Positions 8,701 through 20,300 of a DNA stretch of 64,000 nucleotides are shown here, one piece after another. Below the pieces are notes generated by a model, which saw only the letters and a program-made list of their open reading frames with translations, had not been told where the DNA came from and did no database searches. The stretch lies in assembly GCF_963855985.1 (NCBI RefSeq), contig NC_087109.1, positions 1,880,001 through 1,944,000 of the forward strand, read 5' to 3'. This DNA is from Ostrinia nubilalis (taxonomy: Eukaryota > Arthropoda > Insecta > Lepidoptera > Crambidae). The translations under genes and the position numbers were made by a program. Positions within the stretch are counted from its first letter, which is position 1; each line of letters starts with the position of its first letter.

Positions 8701-11147
8701 AGGCGTGATATCGATACCGTGGTGCGCATCCTAAGTCTAAAAGACTGATAAAAAGTCTGAAATCAATTGCTTTCAGTCCAACCTTTACGAAACTATTCAT
8801 TTTCATACTCAACCTTCACACTGTTTAAAAATAAATAAATATCAACTTTTGTAATTAACCATTCAAGTAAATGTTTACTACGATTAAGGAGATTTTCTAA
8901 AGATCTACGCCAGTTTATTTAACACTAGCTGTGCCCGCGACTTCGTACGCGTGAAAACCCGTTTTTGCAACATTTTTCATTGTTTGCTCTGCGTCTATTA
9001 CTCTTAGCGTGATAGTATATAGCCGATAGTCTAGGTACCTCGATAAATGGGCTTTCTAACACCGAAAGATTTTTTTTAAATCGGACCAGTATTTCCTGAG
9101 ATTAGCGCGTTCAAGTAAACAAACAAACAAACTCTTCAGCTTTATAATATTAGTATAGATTATACGAGTAACTCTTGAGTTCGTACAAGTATTAGGTAAG
9201 AAGAAACGTCGCTCATAAAAGTTCCCTTTTATGATTGATTATTCCCTTATATGATTTCCATTTAACACTTTCTGGACAGTGAACTTCTATAGCAGTCATA
9301 ACAATTAAACTTCTATTGTTCTGGGTTACCTACTGTCCGGGAAACATTAAATCGAGTTTTAAGCATAATTCTTAATTATGATTTTTTTTTATTAAAAAGG
9401 CTATTTTGTACTTACAACAAACGGCAAGCCAAATAACATAGCCGCGTATTTGCGGCCAAGAGTGTCCAAGGCGTACCCACAAAACGGCGTCACTGCCAAC
9501 GCGCCAACGTTGGTCAAACTGCCCAACAAAGACAGTTCCAACGTGGTCATAGGCCTGGATAGGACCGTCTCGTTGGACGCGAAGTTGGCCACTGTGTATG
9601 ACGGCCACGCGTAGATGAAGCCGGTCAAACTGGTGAGGTAGGCGACTGAAAAATATTATTTCTTGTTAATTTGTGTCATTTACACATCGCGGACAACTAC
9701 CACAAGGCGGACAGATGACTTCATAAATGTAGCAAGAAGGCGCTGGATGCAGGCCTTACGCCCATGTGACGACAGCAGAACGGCCATTGGCACATCTATA
9801 CTAATATTATAAATGCGAAAGTAACTTTGTCTGTCTGTCTGTCTGTCTTGCTTTCACGCCTAAGCCACTAAACCGATTTCGATGAAATTTGGCATAGAGA
9901 TAGTTTGAGTCCCGGAAAAGGACATAGGATAGTTTTTATCCCGAGTTTTGAAACAGGGACGCGCGCGATAAAGTTTTTCTGTGACAGACAAAATTCCACG
10001 GGCGAAGCCGCGGGCGGAAAGCTATTTTGATAAGTTGTATTAGGTTTGGGCGTCTAGTGCTAGAAGCTTGGCTCTACATGAGATCTGTTAACTTTTCTTA
10101 ACTATTGACACTGTAAAAACTATGACATTTTACATGAAAATGTTTTATAATGGATCAATTTAACTTTTAAACTATACCAAATAGCATCGTAGAGCTCTAG
10201 TTCTTTGTAACTCTGTGTGCCCTAATTAAGAATCAAACCCAAAACTTAGTACAAAACAGCGTTCTACCCACTAAACTACAGGTGTATAACTATAGTGTAA
10301 GTAGCATAATTAAGTGCATCAATTAACGGATTAAAGGGCGTCTATAAACATCAATGACAACTAATGCAAACAAAGTTAGCATTATTTACTGTATAATGAT
10401 GTCACATACACTTATTGTATTTGCTATTCGTTAGATAAGATTACCACAGATGAGCCAGTTTATCGTAAACATACAATAATAAATAAAAATATGCTACAGG
10501 CAACACGGGACTAACAGGGCGATGGAGCGGGCTATACTCGGAGTTTCCCTGCGTGATCGAATCAGAAATGAGATCCGCATGAGAACCAAAGTGACCGACA
10601 GCTCGCAGAATTGCTAAAATCAAGTGGCAGTGGGCGGGGCACATTAGCACATAGCTCGTAGAGACGATGGCCGTTGGGGCAGAAAAGTTCTCGAGTGGCG
10701 ACCACTGTTTGTAGGAATATTACGCTATGCAAAAGTTTTAAAAAGTGTAAACTTTGCAATAATAATAATAAAATAATAAGTATTATGCTTTTTAAAAGCT
10801 CATAGCTACGATGTGTGCTTTTACCACAAAGTAACTAACCACTTACCTACCTTTTTCGGATCAAACAATACTTTGCAAATTAATTAAACGTTTTCAGTCA
10901 TCAATATTTTTACCATCTGCACAAATATGTACCTACGTGATTTATTTTTTATGTTTCAAAATCATCAAATTAATTTATTTCTAACTCTAAATTAATCCAA
11001 AATAGACACTAATAAAATATTTGTGTATGTTGGACTTCCCATTAACTTAGAAACTAATATTATTAAAAAAAGCAAGAAACAAAAATACTAACTGCATATC
11101 GTGGAACAGCATTGCACAAAAAACGCGGATTTTTTCACTTTCTCCAT
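5723..11147 (-). CDS. Trehalose/sugar transporter-like gene A (partial, exons 1-6)
   Basis: MFS sugar-porter-family membrane carrier, paralogue of gene B. CDS exons on the minus strand: 11147-11093, 9645-9416, 8568-8446, 7949-7752, 7198-7072, 5797-5723 (808 nt, 269 codons), all with GT/AG borders and compatible phases. Visible signatures: the first A-motif GRKYA after TM2, SEIC-DSIRGAL in TM4-5, and KESPVF (the PESP motif) after TM6. The reading stops in phase 1 after exon 6, before TM7. The expected TM7-12 exons are not found between 5722 and 1, where the composite repeats lie, so the 3' part is either beyond the left edge or lost. The exon 5 donor (GTATTT) is weak; if unused, an in-frame stop five bases later gives a 246-residue half-transporter. 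It is 2.9 kb downstream of gene B in the same orientation. Substrate is inferred from the family only. Confidence 0.82.
5875..6082 (+). repeat. Dispersed repeat R1, copy in gene A intron 5
   Basis: CTAGCTTTCCGCCCACGGCT start, GTCCAGTAGTTTTTGAGCCT middle, AACAAACAAACAAAG and TATAATATTAGTGTAGATA end; nearly identical to 5431-5640. Confidence 0.75.
6271..6508 (+). mobile_element. RTE-clade LINE C-terminal tail
   Basis: Plus-strand decayed frame reading like PTYKVDRRHRKGSREALDAG in one frame and the RTE C-terminus DDIVKVAGKRWMQAATN...LGEAYVQQWTSYG* in another, followed by GATGATGATGAT. Such microsatellite 3' ends are typical of RTE elements. In gene A intron 5, antisense to the gene. Confidence 0.8.
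6509..6818. other. Gene A intron 5, unassigned stretch
   Basis: About 310 bases with a degenerate CGCAACGCAG-type short repeat (6551-6605). No splice-flanked frame is seen on either strand. Confidence 0.4.
6819..6999. mobile_element. MITE with AACCGACTTCAAA termini
   Basis: Left end TCAACCGACTTCAAAAAAAG and right end TTTGAAGTCGGTTTTTTTTT are inverted; 181 bases. The interior has CGATAACTCCGCCAATTATG. A common type of lepidopteran non-autonomous element, but the superfamily is not determined. Confidence 0.65.
7072..7198 (-). CDS. Gene A exon 5 (central loop)
   Basis: Acceptor TTTTCAG, then EASKSIAFYRRVEVSSKEVE and LQLDPRIETILQADN, the charged central loop. The donor is inferred as GTATTT from phase-1 matching with gene B exon 5; three bases longer than that exon. 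Read-through would hit TAA at 7064-7066. Confidence 0.85.
7475..7640 (-). repeat. tRNA-derived SINE head
   Basis: On the minus strand, GATAGCCGAACGGTGAAGGG resembles an A box and GCGGGTTTCGTCCCCGCC a B box about 50 bases later, as in tRNA-derived SINEs. Located in gene A intron 4. No functional tRNA fold is evident. Confidence 0.5.
7752..7949 (-). CDS. Gene A exon 4 (TM5-TM6, KESP motif)
   Basis: 198 nt (66 codons), acceptor TTTCCAG, donor GTGAGG. Starts DSIRGALTSTTVSGFF and ends KESPVFLVQRGREE. Uninterrupted across the point where gene B has its intron 3. Confidence 0.92.
8205..8390 (-). repeat. Probable LINE/SINE remnant in gene A intron 3
   Basis: Contains CCCGTGGATGTCGTAAGAAG and CAATTTACCCGAGGCAAAGG (minus). 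These resemble widespread lepidopteran non-LTR sequences; no second copy inside this window was found, so the assignment is from general familiarity. Confidence 0.35.
8446..8568 (-). CDS. Gene A exon 3 (TM3-TM4)
   Basis: 123 nt (41 codons), acceptor TTTCCAG, donor GTCAGT, phase 0 to 0. Glycine-rich segment VGFAGVGAAGQAVSSVYISE. It ends after SEICQ, where gene B has no intron. Confidence 0.9.
8921..9160 (+). repeat. Dispersed repeat R1, copy in gene A intron 2
   Basis: ACTAGCTGTGCCCGCGACTT start, CAAACAAACAAACTCTTCAG and TATAATATTAGTATAGAT end. Diverged middle. Confidence 0.7.
9416..9645 (-). CDS. Gene A exon 2 (TM1-TM2)
   Basis: 230 nt, acceptor TTTTTCAG, donor GTAAGT, phases 1 to 0. Encodes the first membrane segments with TGFIYAWPSYTVANF, LSRPMTTLELSLLGSL and LDTLGRKYAAMLFGLP. 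Exactly the same length as gene B exon 2 with collinear residues. Confidence 0.92.
9700..9770 (+). mobile_element. RTE tail fragment
   Basis: GGCGGACAGATGACTTCATA then GAAGGCGCTGGATGCAGGCC, matching the VAxRRWMQA part of the RTE C-terminus. Truncated at both ends. Confidence 0.6.
9797..10024 (-). repeat. Dispersed repeat R1, reverse copy
   Basis: Begins TCTATACTAATATTATAAAT, followed by (GTCT)n, then AAACCGATTTCGATGAAATT and ends CCGCGGGCGGAAAGCTA; this is the reverse complement of 61478-61715. In gene A intron 1. Confidence 0.8.
10485..10715 (+). mobile_element. RTE-clade reverse transcriptase fragment
   Basis: Plus-strand conceptual translation gives RAMERAILGVSLRDRIRNE and RTKVTD, then after breaks DDGRWGRKVLEWRP, the region immediately upstream of the RTE C-terminal tail found at 6271. 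Stops interrupt it. In gene A intron 1. Confidence 0.8.
11093..11147 (-). CDS. Gene A exon 1 (start codon)
   Basis: ATG at 11147-11145 in an AAAATGG context, 18 codons plus one base (MEKVKKSAFFVQCCSTIC), then donor GTTAGT. Homologous to gene B exon 1, which has the same length class, phase 1 and the same GTTAGT donor; too short for ordinary ORF detection. Confidence 0.75.
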
Positions 11148-11330
11148 TTTTATTCCAAATTCTCCACCAACCGATAAGAAGTTAAATTAACGAATGTGTT
11201 AACAACACACTGAGTTCTGTCTGTCACTAAACTTTATTACCGCACTGTTAATAATAATCTGCTATTAAAGAGATTATTTTAACTGAAGATAGAACGGTAG
11301 GTGTTATTAATATACACTTTTAGAGATAAC

Positions 11331-11600
11331 ACTAGTTTCTGTCCGTGGCTTCGCCCGTACATCGGTTAGATGCGGGACTACTCGTATTCCCACCTCTCGT
11401 TACCACCGCTGCAACTCCTGTGTAGCCAGGATCTGCAGCTTGACCGCCAATAAAAACCCAACCCGTGAAGGTCTAGTTTGTCCCGGGGGAAAGTTAAACT
11501 GTCATTGGACCCGCAACGAAATTAATCAGAAGAACATAGGAGGAGTTCGAAGTTAAGGTTCGACTTCCACCAAAATTCCACCAAATGTAATGTGTCCAAG
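11331..11600 (+). repeat. Dispersed repeat R2, copy
   Basis: CACCGCTGCAACTCCTGTGT, TTGTCCCGGGGGAAAGTTAA and AATTAATCAGAAGAACATAG blocks are shared with 22345-22505, 22555-22665, 59855-60000 and (reverse) 62060-62215. Lies just upstream of gene A's start codon on its promoter side. No coding potential recognised. Confidence 0.7.
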
Positions 11601-12000
11601 GAACGTCACTGAAAGGTTAATGTCTGTGAAATTAGCTTATTTTTCTGTAATATACACAGAAACTAAGCTGGAACCAGTACATTATAACTCAATGGCTGGA
11701 ACCTAATTTAAAGAAAATTAATAGATTCACGGTCCCAGCCTCAAACTTAACTGCTTGTGTAGAGTTAGTTGTAAACAGTAGGTAAATTATGCTAAAATGA
11801 AAATATCGCCACCTTTCATAATATTAAATAAATAAATGAATAGTCTTCATTTTCTCATTACAATGATACAAGTTATTCAATATAAATATTACAATTCATA
11901 AAACGAAGTTGTTTTTGTGAGACTGATGCCTGTAATAGGTATTAGAATACCTGTAGTACAGGTCATCAGGCTCCCCCCAGATATTGAAAACTAAATCATC
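11601..12000. other. A-gene upstream intergenic stretch
   Basis: AT-rich sequence between repeat R2 and an RTE tail; no frame, repeat partner or clear regulatory motif seen. Confidence 0.4.
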
Positions 12001-12215
12001 ATCATCTCAACCACAGGACATCCACTGGTTAACATAGGCCTCCCCCAATGATTTCCACATCGCCCGGTTGGTAGCGGCCTGCATCCAGCGGCTTCCTGCT
12101 ACCTTCATGGGGTCTTCGGTCCACCTTGTGGGTGGACATCCCACGCTGCGTTTTCCGGTAACGTGAAAGACCCGTGGTTAACTGGCAGAGAATGCCATCC
12201 GGCATTAAGTCCGCC
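12001..12215 (-). mobile_element. RTE-clade tail, reverse orientation
   Basis: Begins (ATC)n and CACAGGACATCCACTGG, then TAGCGGCCTGCATCCAGCG and CCACCTTGTGGGTGGACATC: reverse complement of the RTE C-terminus with its GAT-type tail. Confidence 0.78.
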
Positions 12216-12808
12216 ACAGTGCATTGTATGTATGTGCTAAAAGTTTAAATAAATAAATAAAAATTTCCTTTCTATGGCTACAATCGTGCGCCTGGGCATA
12301 ACAAGGAATAGATACTTTGGCCGTAAACTTTCCTTACAATATAATGTCGGAAAATGATATCTCAAGCAAACATTGCTCAGAAAATAAATATTTTACCATA
12401 CAAAACCACAGTCTTTATTACATAACTTTAATTCTTCAAATCCATCTAACCCGGCAGAGAAAAAAACTAAATAATCATCGTACATAGTACTGTAACTAAA
12501 CTAAAAATACATGATAGAGTGACAGTGCACATCAAGCTTAACACAGTGGCTTCTAATGTAGGTAGTTGTTATACGTTCCATTTTCCAACATAAGTGTATA
12601 GTTTTATGTGCTATTGTATATCAAACCTCCACGGTGTTTCTTCCAACGTGGCAGCAAATAGATAACAAGTAAATAAAAGATTAACCGTATATAAATTTAA
12701 ACTCAATGTGCAAATACACGCCAGACGCACGTTAAGTATAATTTAACTAAAGGATTTGGCAGATAGGCGCTCTGTTGTAAAGATAAATCAAAACTTTTAT
12801 TTATTTAC
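12216..12808. other. Intergenic DNA between genes A and B
   Basis: AT-rich, no recognisable repeat pair or exon. It may contain the distal promoter of gene A. Confidence 0.4.
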
Positions 12809-13030
12809 TAGCTATGCCAGTTAAAATAGTTTGAATAATATTTCCCGTTTTAGCAACGATTTTCTTTACTGCTCCACTCCTATTGACTGTAGGGTGGTCT
12901 TAGCCTAAAAACCTTCCCCGACAAATAGGTTATCCAATATCAAAATATTTTTTCAAATCAGATAGTAGTTCCAAAGATGAGCGTGTTCAAACAAACAAAC
13001 TCTTCAGCTTTATAATATTACTATAGAATT
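12809..13030 (+). repeat. Dispersed repeat R1, diverged copy
   Basis: ACTAGCTATGCCAGTTAAA start and CAAACAAACTCTTCAGCTTT...TATAATATTACTATAGA end. Confidence 0.6.
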
Positions 13031-13249
13031 GACGTCAGATATTTTAATACACGAGCATGTAGCTGTATTTCTGTGGGTATATCTAGTCATGCCAATATTT
13101 GCCTTTAGCGGTATTTGAACCCGTTGCACGTTGTAGTTGATGAAATTACCAAGTCATGCGGCCTTTAGTGATATAACAAAGTCCTTCTTATGAATATCAA
13201 CATCGGATGTCACAAAATGCTGTCAAGTTCTTTAATAAAATTAGTTTGT

Positions 13250-13410
13250 GCATTTTTGTGTTCCGGCAGTTGGAGGTAAGATAGCAAGTTCCTCCGTGGT
13301 TGAGGATTCCGGGTGAAGCTCGCTTCCACCTTCGGCCTGATCATCACTTACCATCAGGTGTGATACAGGCCAGGAGCTTCCTCGTTATGGATAAAAAAAT
13401 GACTACTGAC
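13250..13410 (+). repeat. SINE body fragment
   Basis: Shares TTCCTCCGTGGTTGAGGATT, CTCGCTTCCACCTTCGGCCT and CAGGCCAGGAGCTTCCTCGT with the tRNA-headed SINE at 58277-58610; 5' truncated. Confidence 0.75.
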
Positions 13411-13992
13411 TAATTGTTTGCTATTTTACTTATCACTGGCGTAGTAATGCAGTATTTCTCTACCACTGCCTCTCCCCAGGGGGAGGCTATTTCCAGAAAT
13501 TGACTATTTCTACATTGTTAGCTTATGTTTAGTTCTTAGTGTCAAAAGGGGCGGACCTAAAAAATCTGATTGAATTTTTAGCACATGTAGTATGTCTAGG
13601 CCCATAAGCCAATTCCTTGCTTTCATTCACATGCTACAGTAGGTACTTACATTAACATTTCATACGTCAAGCTACTGTTATCTGACTTCAATAAAATGCC
13701 TTAAGCCTCATTAATTGGATCTTAAAATACTGTGATTTTCATTCTTAGTTTGTTTATCATCTTAATCGTATGTTACCCTCCTTATTTTTATCAGATTTTA
13801 TGACTTTAACTTTGTTTTGATAGTGATTTTTTCCTCATATTTTGTTATTTCATCTTACAAGGATATAAACAAGGGTTTACTCTTATTGCACAATTTTTTT
13901 CCACTACCAAGTAATTGACTTCTTACTTCTACTTCATAAATGTAGGTCATCATCAAATTGGATTGTAATAAAACACAAAGTAATAATAATAT

Positions 13993-13998
13993 AATTTA
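13993..13998 (-). terminator. Possible poly(A) signal of gene B
   Basis: ATTAAA on the minus strand, about 95 nt after the gene B stop codon. Position and motif fit; no transcript evidence. Confidence 0.35.
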
Positions 13999-14091
13999 AT
14001 TTCCTGTCAGTCCATTTGTAACAAATACTTGACATTCCCAAGATCTTTCAAAAGCTAAACAGCTTCTACGAAACTCCACCAAGCCAAAACT

Positions 14092-14316
14092 CTACTTGTT
14101 CTTCAAAAACAGGACTTGAATAGCGTCTGCAGAAAGGCCTTTGGTCTCAGGCAGTTTGAAGTACACGTAGACGGTTCCAAGGAAGCAGACTGCTGAGAAT
14201 AAGTAGAAGACGCTGCCAAGGCCCAGGATCTCCACTAGTGGGTTAAAGATGAAGAGCGTGATGAACATGAACAACCACACGAAGCCCATTGAGAGGCTGT
14301 TGCAGAGGCTTCGGAC
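14092..14316 (-). CDS. Gene B exon 9 (TM11-TM12, stop)
   Basis: 225 nt, acceptor CTTTTAG. VRSLCNSLSMGFVWLFMFIT, GLGSVFYLFSAVCFLGTVYV, KLPETKGLSADAIQVLFLKN, stop TAG at 14094-14092. Confidence 0.96.
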   Translation of the reverse strand, partial: VRSLCNSLSMGFVWLFMFITLFIFNPLVEILGLGSVFYLFSAVCFLGTVYVYFKLPETKGLSADAIQVLFLKNK

Positions 14317-17300
14317 CTAAAAGGAGAATTTAATAAATTAGATCTTGAAATGGAAGAAAAGAATGAAAGGGACAAAGTCAAAAATTTCTGCATGTGATAG
14401 ATTTAGCAAAAGACATTGCAAAATGGAATCAATAGACTTATAAGTAGTTAATTTTAACGTGTTTCGCCGCTTGGTCCCATTAAAAACTTATCTGTCAGAT
14501 ATAAAATTCTTCTTCTACATTTGGTTTCAGAAGTCTGGGATAGAGATACCAGCAAATTATGTCTCCAGTTATACGAGTAATTAGCTAGCAATATTTATTT
14601 GTAAAATAACGTTAGTGTGTGAAACTTTATTAGGAACAGGAGAAACTGACCTTAATTAAAAAATAACGAATGTGCTCTCCCTTACCTCCGGCAAGAAGAC
14701 TTCAGCAGCCAGCACAAAGGGTATGACCGCACAGCCCACAGTATACACGAATGTATACAAGTAGATCAGGAAGGCGGTGACCCAGTGTGGTGCGAAGTGC
14801 ACCTGTAACTGCACTCCTAGCAAGAACGTGCACACGCCTGACAGAGCAGACGTGATGATGAGAAGATACTGTGGATGAAAAGGGAAGATCTGTTATGAAA
14901 AGAAAGAAATGATCAGACTTTGAACATGACATCCTATCAGGTCAGGAACCTGATTTGTATGTAAATTGATTAAATGATGTCTTTTAAAATACAATCGTAA
15001 CAGTAGTTTAAATTGAAGCTGCAATGGCATATGAAGCTGAAAGTAATTGTCATTTTGAGCTGAATTTGTAGTAAACAGCAGTGTTCTGCAAAGCACAAAT
15101 CATCTTAGGTTGTATTACACCTGCCAATACAAAAGTTAGAGAAAAGACAACCTCAAATCTAAAAGCAAACAGAAGATTTGGTCCCACCATTCCACGCTGG
15201 TCAGACGAGTTAGAGGGGAAAGATACATATATGTGTTACGGTCAAAGTGATAAATGCGAAAATTATGAATAATCGCCGGTTATTATGAATAATTACCGCA
15301 TGATTTGATAATGTGATTAATATGAGGTCATTTATGTGTGTATAAAACTAAATAGGCGACTTAACCTATTTTTCACTTTAAATCAAAACGTTATGTTATA
15401 GGCATCATGGAAAAGTAATATTATGCAAGAATCATTCCAAACTCATTATGCCAAATTATATTAATATATGATATCAAAACGTTCAAAAGTTTGGCTGTAC
15501 ACGAGCACGTACACAAGATGTTGTTCTCTTTTATGAAATTTGTTAGTACTAAGGTTGAATTATTAAATAATCACTGTTAAATGTGATTAATTTATCACTT
15601 TTACCGCGACTGTCGGTAATTATTCATAATAACCGGTTATTATTAATAATTTTCAATTTATCACATTAACCGTATATGCATAATTATGTGTCTCCTAGAC
15701 ATCCACGAGAAGAGTGGGAGTAGTCCTATATCTTACTTAACACCAGGTACGATTGCGGTCAAATACCTGCCTTGTCCTGTATAAAAAAATATGTCTCTAC
15801 CGGAACCACACGGCTAACCTAAATTAACAAAGGAGGAATACAGTGAGGAAAACTACATTACCTTCCTCCCAAACTTGTCAATCACCAGCACACACACGAC
15901 GCTAGCGATCAGCAAGTCCACGGCCAGCATGATGGAACACAAGTTAGCGGACATGGATGGAACAGCCTCCTTAAACAGCGGCTCGGCATACACTTGCAGG
16001 ACTACGGAACCCATCATGATTGTGCAGGCGATGATGATGAGGACTGTGGCGAGAGCACGCTTGGAGGATTTGGATTTTCCTGGAAAAAAAGGTTGAATGA
16101 AAGCATGCTGAAACGATGTGGCATCTTATTATAGAAAATATACTGAAGGTATTATACGTTGTGGATGCCTTTGAAAATAAATTAGCAATATTTTCTTATT
16201 TCTTTCAACTCGTCTATGGAGCTTCGATTACCTTAATAGCTCAATAAGCGTCAAATACTTACTTAAAATTTTCCACGATGGCTCTTTCCGAGGCATGTTG
16301 TCGATTTTGTTTTGAAGCATTGCTTCAGTGGCTTCCAAATCCGTGTCTATTGAACAAATAAATATAAAGTTATAATTGATCAAATCAGTAGAAGATAAAT
16401 TCTCAAAATTATTAAAAACATCTAAAATCTTAAGATGTCCGCCTTGCCTAGAGGTTCATTCATGATTCATGTCCATTGTCCATGACTCCTGAATTCTAGA
16501 AATTAACATTTGTGATCTTGACTCTTTCATATTCGATGTTATAATACGATTTCAATCGCTAATTGAATCTGTCACTAATGTCACTTCAGGTGGGCTGGAC
16601 ATGAATGCTTCTATATAATTTGCTCCCATCAGGATTTAAACCCACAACCATGGTGTAATTCGAGAACTTACTCTCAGTTTCAAGCAGCTTCTCCAACCTG
16701 GGGTCTAGCTGGAGTCTGATCCTCCTCATCTCCACCTCCACCAGTTTAGAGTCGACGGCGACTTGGTTGTAGAATGCTATGGACTTAGCTGCTTCCTATA
16801 CAATGAGATTAATCTAAAGTTTAAGTGCGTCATCATTTTTATCATCATTTCAGCCGACAGGAAGTCCTCTGCTGAACTATCGGCCACAATGTCAACTACC
16901 CATTCCCGCTCATGTCATCTCGTTCTGTCGCTAAGAATCACCATTTGATGAGAGCGAGAGCAAAAACGGAAAAAGTAGTTAATAATGTGTCCGATAGAAC
17001 ATAGGCCTCCCCCGATAATTTTTATCATTAAAAATCGATAAGTACGTCATGTGGTCAAATACCTGTCTTGAAGAAATTACCTTGCACGTTCGTGCTACTG
17101 TTGCTTTGTGCAATCAATATTTTTTTCAAATTACCCACATTTTAGTTCGTAAAAATACTTGAAACTCATTTCGCGTGAACAGCGTTAGTCAGTGTTAGTG
17201 AGTTGGTGTGAACAGTGTTATGTTTATGTTCCAAAATATCGTTCTTTGATCACCAGTGAGTGTACCTTCTAATTGGAGCTAATTTTTTATGTAAGTATAA

Positions 17301-20300
17301 AAACAAAATATTATTTACCTCCTAAAAATGTAGTTTTTAATGGTAGATATTTATAAAAGCGAACACTCACTCAATCTTAGATACTACAAGTGCTAGGAGT
17401 CTTAAATTTTGCATGGGGGTTTCTTTAGAATGTAGGTGCTCACTAACACGAGATTTTGCAAAATTCATTATTTAAAAGGGGTCTACGCGTACGAAGTCGC
17501 GGGTGGCCGCTAGTAGGTTTATAATGTTTTCTTCAGACAATCTTTTTATTTGGACTAGGTTCAAAACTCAACAAATAAATGGCTTTATCTACAAATAATC
17601 GCGAAGAGTTCTCTTACCTCCTCCCTCCCTGCCAACATCAGATACACTGGAGATTCCTTCAGCAGCAGCAGAAGGACGATGCAAAGTATAGACAGACCCA
17701 GATGAGTGTAGACCACCTGGTAGTAGGTCAGGTATCCACCAAGGAAGTAGGAGACCAGTAAACCTGTGGGATAGTTTAAGTTGGTTCATCTATCACTCAG
17801 TTACTTAGCCCCTAAAAACTTTACAGAGTACAAAAAACAATTGATAAAAATAATGAATGTTAATGAGAATACCCTTAAAAATGTAAATGACTCGTCATCA
17901 CACTATCTAACATTTGTCTCGGAGTTGCAATAATTTAGTGGACCGACCTAGTGGACCGACGACCAGATAAAAGTAGCAGAAGCCATAAAGGCGCTGGATG
18001 CAGGCCGTTACCAACCGTGCGATGTGGAAGTCATTGGGGGAGGCCTATGTTCAGCAGTGAACGTCCTGTGGCTGAAATGATGATGGTGATGATGATGCAA
18101 TAATTTCATCAATCGCAAAACTATGGTAAACTCAATAAAAATTCGTTTAAGCCAATAAATTGCCTAAACATGCATTCGATTATGCCAAACAGCCACAAAA
18201 TAAAGCCAATAAAGAATACTATAGTGACTCACATACAGTCCTCTCAACTTAAGCTAAGAATTGCATTTGTGTGAGTGCACACCGATAGTTTAGAGTGGCA
18301 ATCGGCTTGAAGCGCGGCGCGTCCGCCACGCACCGCTTCCTTGCCGCTCACATACTTCACTTCACCCCCGGTACTGGTAGCAGATACGTGTAATTTTATG
18401 TAATTGTGTTCCAAATATTAGTGAAATGGCTCCTACTGTAAGTGAATTTCCTGTACGAAATCCATTAAGCAGCCAAGTGAATGAAATTTTATGCAAATTG
18501 AATACGTATTTTAAAGGTGTGAACGAAAAGTTTTTAGTCTGTTTTTATTTTGTAATTTTATAAAGTTTGTCTTTTTGTTGTATTTTGTAAGGCTGGCTGG
18601 ACGCCCTCTCTATAAACGGTGCTCGCAGAATATCAGCGTCGAGGTACTTCGTGCCTTGGCATATGCTGAGCGAGGACCTGTTTTTATTTATTTATTTATT
18701 TAAAAGGATGTGTCAAGTGTCGTTACATCGGCCCAATTGGTAGCAAGTGTTTTATAGACTTCCTTTTAATAAAACATTAATTTTATTTGTATGTGTTTTA
18801 CTAACGGTACTTTTGGCGATCACTCACACAAATGCAATTCTCAGCTTAAGTTGATAGGACTGTACAGATTAATGCCTTTCAATGATGAAAATCTGTTATT
18901 TTAACATTCAATGACAGTATCTGCAGAAATTAATATTGTCTTAAAACTACGTACAAACCCATATGTGCACAATTTATGGTAGTCTTATTTCTATGCAACT
19001 TACCTATAAAGTACCCCGTAGCAGAACTTGCTGTGAGCCCCCCTCTAATGGAATCATGGCTGATCTCCGAAATGAAGATCAGGGAGACGTTCTGACCAGC
19101 AATGCCCACGCCTACCAGCCCCATTGCGAGGAGGATCATGGTGACACTCTTTGAAAACGCTATTATGAGCCATGCGAACTGGAAGATAAAGTTTATTATT
19201 GTGAACCGTGCGATGTGGAAGTCATTGGGGGGGCCTATGTTCAGCAGTCGACGTCCTATGGCTGAAATGATGATGATGATGATGATTGTGAATCTAAGGC
19301 TGGTTCTATGGTTTTTAACCTCGTTAAAAATAATGCAAGCGTCCGCACTGCGACTTTTTCCCGCGTATACGTTTCGGCAGGCCTGGCTCACTCCGCGCGG
19401 TACATCCGATAATTACCTACAGCGAAGCGGCCCGCCGGCGGGTATTATATCAGTCGAGTGTCACGCGCGCGCTCGTCAGGACGCTGGCGTGCGTTGTAGT
19501 ATGATTATAATTCTATGATCGAAGTATTATTTAAAAATGGACATAAAGAGAAAGAAATATTGTGCGGCGTTCGGGTGTTTAAGTTCGAAAAGTAATCTAC
19601 CGGATTTATCTTTTTTTTTCGCTTCCCAAAGATGCTGAAAGGTATGTTGGCCATGTAGGTAATCAATAATTCTTAGGATAGTATAGGAACCTAACCTACT
19701 ATGACTACTGTTCAAAATGCGTTCGTTCGTTTCAGCCAAATGACGTCCACTGCTGGACAAAGGCCTCTCCCAAGGTTTTCCATAATGAATGCATACTTAC
19801 CTACATACGTACGTACCTCATTACAAATAAGTAGATTCATTATTTTTTCACTAGACAGCAACCCTAACAGCGTAAGAAGAGTTCAGAGGCACGCGATAGA
19901 AAGAGACAAAACTTGTAGGTGAATAAAATTGTAGGTACGTAGTGCTGTGCGAGCTGAATTCCACTGTATCGCGTCGTAGCAAGACTCGCATTTATTTAAA
20001 TCGTCTTGCGGAGTAATCCTTCTGTACCTGTACTATTACTTATTCTGTGGTTTCGGGTGGTCTTGCTGTTTGGCGGTTTACCGCTTACGGGAAAAAACCG
20101 TAGTGCGGACTCAGTCTTTAGTTACAAAAATTTTGATATTATAAAGAAGAACGGTCATCTGTGACCCAGGCCCGACAGAAACGAGACATACCTCAATTTT
20201 TTTGTTATGTCTTAATTAGTTAAATTGTATATTTTTTATATTATAAATCTATGTAGGTATAACACCAAAATATTATCCTTTGTTTTTGTTCAAGCGTTAT

